Source: Rhodoferax sp. (lineage in GTDB: Bacteria; Pseudomonadota; Gammaproteobacteria; Burkholderiales; Burkholderiaceae_C). Taken from it: a stretch of DNA of 9,056 nt. The stretch is taken from assembly GCA_028292305.1 (NCBI GenBank), contig JAQGMQ010000349.1:1-9056 (forward strand), in the 5' to 3' direction. The notes below the pieces were generated by a model that saw nothing but the letters and a program-made list of their open reading frames with translations, ran no database searches and had not been told where the DNA came from. Made by a program: the position numbers and the translations under genes. Positions 5,704 through 9,056 of the stretch are shown one piece after another. The first letter of the stretch is position 1; each line of letters opens with the position of its first letter.

Positions 5704-6312
5704 TCATAGCCCGAAGTGTGCACCGATCTGTTCAACCTCCGCACGCAGTTGGTCCAGTGAACAGCCGTCGTTGAACAAAACCAGGTCGGCCGCGGCGCGG
5801 CGCTGGGTGCGGCTGGCCTGGGCGGCAATGATCTGGCGCGCCATGTCCTCGGCCATGCCGGAGCGCGCTGCGACGCGCGCGACTTGCGTGTCTTCGGGGC
5901 AATCGACCACCAGCACGCGGTCCAGTTGCGCCGGCCATCGACGGGACTCGACCAGCAGGGGAATGTCGAACACGGTGCAGCGGGCGCCGCTGCCTTCCGC
6001 CGCAGCGGCCTCGGCCGCGATGGCCTGGCCGACGAGCGGGTGGACGATGGCTTCCAGCCGCTGTTTGGCGCTGGCGTCGTTGAAGGCCAGCGCGCGCATG
6101 CGTTCGCGGTCCAGCGCGCCGTCGGGCGTCAAGTAATCCTGGCCGAACGTCGCAAGAATCTGGGGGATCGCCGTGCCACCTGCCGCAGTGCAGGCGCGCG
6201 AAATGGCATCCGCGTCGATGACCACGGCGCCCAGGTCCTGCAGCATGCGCGCCACCGTGCTCTTGCCGCTGCCGATGCCGCCTGTCAGTCCCAGTCGGAT
6301 GGCGGCGTGCAC
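5704..6312 (-). CDS. coaE: Dephospho-CoA kinase
   Basis: CoaE phosphorylates the 3'-hydroxyl of the ribose in dephospho-CoA, the last step of coenzyme A synthesis. The 202 residues match the family. The P-loop GGIGSGKS is at residues 11-18, the conserved VIDADAISR with Asp33 and Asp35 at 31-39, the LEAIVHPLV motif at 86-94, and the DIPLLVES core strand at 116-123. The C-terminal part has the usual AAADLVLFNDG. The start is a GTG at 6312, two bases after the pilD stop and without a good Shine-Dalgarno, so translation probably depends on pilD. The same frame stays open far upstream inside pilD, but that part is not CoaE and is read in another frame, so this is not a fusion. Confidence 0.95.
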   Translation of the reverse strand: MHAAIRLGLTGGIGSGKSTVARMLQDLGAVVIDADAISRACTAAGGTAIPQILATFGQDYLTPDGALDRERMRALAFNDASAKQRLEAIVHPLVGQAIAAEAAAAEGSGARCTVFDIPLLVESRRWPAQLDRVLVVDCPEDTQVARVAARSGMAEDMARQIIAAQASRTQRRAAADLVLFNDGCSLDQLRAEVEQIGAHFGL

Positions 6313-6314
6313 CG

Positions 6315-7169
6315 TCAGAGCCCGACGAAATGCAGGATGGACTCGGGGCCGAACGCCATCGCGGTCAACCCGGCGCCGGCCAGAAAGGGCCCGAAAGGCA
6401 CGTAGCCACCCTCGCGCAGGGCGCTGTTGAACTTCATCGCAATGCCGACCACGGCGCCGATGACGGATGCCATGAGGATGATCGGCACCAGCGCCTGCCA
6501 GCCGAACCAGGCGCCCAGCGCCGCGAACAGCTTGAAGTCGCCGAAGCCCATGCCTTCCTTGCCGGTCAGCAGCTTGAACACCCAGTAGATGGTCCACAGC
6601 GACATGTAGCCGGCCACCGCACCCCACAGCGAGGCCTCGAGCGGTGTGATGGTCCAGTGCAGCGTGGCCGCGATCAGCCCCGCCCACAGCAGGGGCAGGG
6701 TGATGCTGTCGGGCAGCAGGGTCGTGTCCCAGTCGATCAGGGCCAGCGTAAGCAATGCCGCCGAAAAGCCGCACCAGGCCAGGCCGGAGGGGTTGATGCC
6801 CCAGCGCGCGAAACAGAAAAAGAACAGCGCGCCGGTGGCCAGTTCGACAATCGGGTAGCGTGCGCTGATGGGCGCCTTGCACGCCGAGCAGCGGCCACGC
6901 AACGCAAGATAACTCACCACCGGAACGTTCTCGAACCAGCGGATCTGGTGGCCGCAATGCGGGCAGCGCGAACGCGGGTGGATCAGGCTCAGCGGCGCGG
7001 GCGCATCGGCAGCCGCGGGCTGGGGCGTGCCGGTGGTGTCGGCACATTCGCGGGCCCACTGCTGCTCCATCATGAGCGGCAGGCGGTGCACCACCACGTT
7101 GAGAAAACTGCCGAGAATGAGCCCGAAGATGCCGCCGAGCGCGGCATCCAACCACTGCAGCGCCTGCAT
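6315..7169 (-). CDS. pilD: Type IV prepilin peptidase / N-methyltransferase PilD
   Basis: PilD is an inner-membrane aspartyl protease that cuts the leader of type IV prepilins and pseudopilins and methylates the new N-terminus. The 284 residues are typical. The N-terminal segment holds GSFLNVVVHRLP (20-31). A cytoplasmic loop carries two CxxC zinc pairs (Cys69, Cys72, Cys94, Cys97), the mark of the bifunctional form. The protease aspartates lie in ALIDWDTTLLPD (Asp146/Asp148) and GMGFGDFK (Asp211). Several hydrophobic stretches after residue 110 are membrane helices. Its ATG shares one base with the pilC stop (TGATG), which suggests translational coupling. Confidence 0.96.
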   Translation of the reverse strand: MQALQWLDAALGGIFGLILGSFLNVVVHRLPLMMEQQWARECADTTGTPQPAAADAPAPLSLIHPRSRCPHCGHQIRWFENVPVVSYLALRGRCSACKAPISARYPIVELATGALFFFCFARWGINPSGLAWCGFSAALLTLALIDWDTTLLPDSITLPLLWAGLIAATLHWTITPLEASLWGAVAGYMSLWTIYWVFKLLTGKEGMGFGDFKLFAALGAWFGWQALVPIILMASVIGAVVGIAMKFNSALREGGYVPFGPFLAGAGLTAMAFGPESILHFVGL

Positions 7170-8386
7170 CAGACCACTTGGCCCAGCTTGAAGATCGGCA
7201 GGTACATCGACACCACGATGCCGCCGATGAGCGTGCCCAGGAACACGATGATGATCGGCTCCATCAGGCTCGACAGGCCGGCCACCATGTCGTCCACTTC
7301 GGCTTCATAGAAATCGGCCGCCTTGCCCAGCATGTGGTCGATCGAGCCCGATTCTTCGCCGATGGAGCACATCTGCAGCACCATCGACGGAAAGATGTTG
7401 GCGTTGGTCATCGCGTTGGTCAGGCTGGTGCCGGTGGACACTTCCTGCTGGATGCGCTCCGTGGCGATGGCGAACACCGAGTTGCCCGAGGCGCCCCCCA
7501 CCGAGTCCAGCGCTTCCACCAGCGGCACGCCGGCGGCGAACATGGTGGACAAGGTGCGCGTCCAGCGGGCGATGCATGATTTTTCAATCAGCGCACCGAA
7601 CACCGGCACCTTCAGCATCAGCCGGTCCATGAACATCTGCATCTTCTCGTTGCGCTTCCAGGCCTGCATGAAGAAGTAGAACGCGCCGAAGATGCCGCCG
7701 AAGATCAACCACCAGTACGAGACGAAGACTTCGCTGATGGCGATCACGAAGAGCGTGGGCGCAGGCAGGTCGGCACCGAAGCTGCTGAACACTTCCTTGA
7801 ACGCCGGGATCACGAAGATCATGATCACCGCCACCACCACGAAGGCCACCACCACCACCGAGGCGGGGTACATCAGGGCTGACTTGATCTTCGACTTGAT
7901 GGCCTCGGTCTTTTCCATGTAGACCGCCAGGCGGTCGAGCAGCGATTCGAGAATACCCGCGGCCTCGCCCGCCTCGACCAGGTTGCAGTAGAGGCTGTTG
8001 AAGTACATCGGGAACTTGCGGAACGCGCCGCTGAGCGAGCTGCCGGTTTCCACGTCGGAGCGGATGTCGTTGAGCAGCTTGGTCACGCTGGCGTTCGTGT
8101 TGCCGCGGCCCACGATGTCGAAGGCCTGCAGCAAGGGCACGCCGGCCTTCATCATGGTCGCCAGCTGGCGCGTGAAGATGGCGATGTCCTTCGGCTTGAT
8201 GGCCTTGCCCGAGCGCATGCGGCGCTTCTTGATCTTGGTCGGGAACACGCCCTGGCGGCGCAGCGTGGCCTGGACCTGGTTCTCGCCCACCGCGCGGGTC
8301 TCGCCGCGCACCTGTTTGCCGTTGCGGTCCTTGCCTTCCCACTCGAAGACGAATTCCTTGATGTCCCTGGACGCTGCAGTTGCCAT
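7169..8386 (-). CDS. pilC: Type IV pilus inner-membrane platform protein PilC
   Basis: PilC is the integral membrane platform on which the PilB and PilT motors act during pilus growth and retraction. At 405 residues it has the normal length. Two T2SSF domains are visible, at about 68-193 and 272-395. Each begins with a related motif: FTRQLATMMKAGVPLLQA and TRTLSTMFAAGVPLVEA. Hydrophobic helices lie near 172-196, 221-240 and 370-395. GEAAG and GEESG occur at matching points in the two halves. The ATG at 8386 follows AAGG by five bases. It starts 19 bp after the pilB stop and overlaps pilD by one base. Confidence 0.97.
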   Translation of the reverse strand: MATAASRDIKEFVFEWEGKDRNGKQVRGETRAVGENQVQATLRRQGVFPTKIKKRRMRSGKAIKPKDIAIFTRQLATMMKAGVPLLQAFDIVGRGNTNASVTKLLNDIRSDVETGSSLSGAFRKFPMYFNSLYCNLVEAGEAAGILESLLDRLAVYMEKTEAIKSKIKSALMYPASVVVVAFVVVAVIMIFVIPAFKEVFSSFGADLPAPTLFVIAISEVFVSYWWLIFGGIFGAFYFFMQAWKRNEKMQMFMDRLMLKVPVFGALIEKSCIARWTRTLSTMFAAGVPLVEALDSVGGASGNSVFAIATERIQQEVSTGTSLTNAMTNANIFPSMVLQMCSIGEESGSIDHMLGKAADFYEAEVDDMVAGLSSLMEPIIIVFLGTLIGGIVVSMYLPIFKLGQVV

Positions 8387-8405
8387 GGTTGCCTTGGTGG
8401 GTCTC

Positions 8406-9056
8406 TTACTCGTTGCTCACGGCGAGCACTTCTTCCAGGGAAGTCAGTCCCAGCTTGGCCTTGTGCAGCCCGGCCTGGCGAAGGGAGCGCACCCCCTCCA
8501 GCTTGGCCTGCTTGGCAATCTCAGGTGCATTGCCGTCCCGCAGGATGATGCGCTGGATCTCGTCCGAGATCGGCATCACCTGGTAGATGCCGACGCGTCC
8601 CTTGTAGCCGTTGTTGCAGGCCGAGCAACCCACCGGGCCGTACGGCTGCCACGTGCCATCGAGTTCGTCTTCGGTGTATCCGGCTTCGAGCAGTGTCTTG
8701 TGCGGGATCTCCAGCGGCGTCTTGCAATTGGGGCAAAGCCGGCGCGCCAGACGTTGCGCGGTGATCAGGATCACGCTCGAGGCGATGTTGAACGGCGCGA
8801 TGCCCATGTTGCGCATCCGCGTCAGCGTGGTGGGCGCGTCGTTGGTGTGCAGCGTCGACAACACCAGGTGGCCGGTCTTCGCGGCCTTGATCGAGATGTC
8901 GGCGGTTTCCAGGTCGCGGATTTCGCCGACCATGATGATGTCCGGGTCCTGGCGCAGGAAGGATTTGAGCGCCACGGCAAAGGTGAGGCCGGCCTTTTCG
9001 GTCACGTTGACCTGGTTCACGCCGGGCAGGTTGATTTCGGACGGGTCTTCGGCCGT
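8406..9056 (-). CDS. pilB: Type IV pilus assembly ATPase PilB (C-terminal part)
   Basis: PilB is the hexameric GspE-family ATPase that powers pilus extension from the cytoplasmic face of the inner membrane. Only the last 216 residues are present; the frame runs off the right edge, so the GTG at 9020 is not the start. Visible motifs, counting from the edge: DPSEINLPGVNQVNV (4-18), the Walker B region DPDIIMVGEIRD (37-48), and the histidine box STLHTNDA (67-74). Two CxxC pairs, CPNC (108-111) and CSAC (144-147), form the family's zinc site. Walker A lies outside the window. It is the first visible gene of the pilB-pilC-pilD-coaE-zapD run. Confidence 0.97.
   Translation of the reverse strand, partial: TAEDPSEINLPGVNQVNVTEKAGLTFAVALKSFLRQDPDIIMVGEIRDLETADISIKAAKTGHLVLSTLHTNDAPTTLTRMRNMGIAPFNIASSVILITAQRLARRLCPNCKTPLEIPHKTLLEAGYTEDELDGTWQPYGPVGCSACNNGYKGRVGIYQVMPISDEIQRIILRDGNAPEIAKQAKLEGVRSLRQAGLHKAKLGLTSLEEVLAVSNE

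Noticed and set aside
4863..5774. A 303-codon plus-strand frame across zapD
   Set aside because: It mirrors zapD and shows no recognisable motif; the minus-strand product matches the ZapD family along its whole length.
5704..7155. A PilD-CoaE fusion
   Set aside because: The long shared frame is coaE's frame extended through pilD out of register. PilD has its own stop at 6315-6317, two bases before the coaE GTG.

Overview
This 9,056-bp window is GC-rich chromosomal DNA. Its protein sequences and gene order suggest a betaproteobacterium of the order Burkholderiales, most likely a Comamonadaceae relative of Acidovorax or Variovorax. That placement rests on recognising the proteins, not on a search. 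It is mainly a housekeeping region, and I see no phage, transposase, CRISPR or defence genes.

Layout. Plus strand, left to right: the 3' part of secA (1-1632), a strong intrinsic terminator (1655-1678), argJ (1724-2953), a 163-bp spacer built from two nearly identical 71-bp repeats, a DUF815-type AAA+ ATPase gene (3117-3983), a 100-bp spacer holding a third, diverged repeat, and a mutT-type Nudix gene (4084-4554). Minus strand, transcribed right to left: pilB (3' part, cut by the right edge), pilC, pilD, coaE, zapD and yacG. The two groups converge at 4555-4570, where an imperfect hairpin may act as a terminator in both directions. No stretch of more than 300 bp lacks a gene.

How the genes relate. 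pilB, pilC and pilD give the type IV pilus extension ATPase, the platform protein and the prepilin peptidase. They are packed head to tail with coaE (last step of coenzyme A synthesis), zapD (FtsZ bundling) and yacG (zinc-finger gyrase inhibitor). The start-stop distances suggest one operon as far as zapD. secA, mutT, yacG, zapD and coaE are also neighbours in Escherichia coli. Here argJ and the DUF815 ATPase gene lie between secA and mutT.

Most interesting part. The direct repeats flank the DUF815 gene, two before and one after. Each repeat-filled spacer can be read as a small open frame. Its start overlaps the stop of the gene before (ATGA or GTGA), and its stop overlaps the ATG of the gene after (ATGA). 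The right edge of repeat 2 can also form a hairpin covering the DUF815 ribosome binding site. This may be a repeat that keeps translation continuous across an operon, or it may be coincidence in GC-rich DNA. I do not see a clear new multi-gene system.
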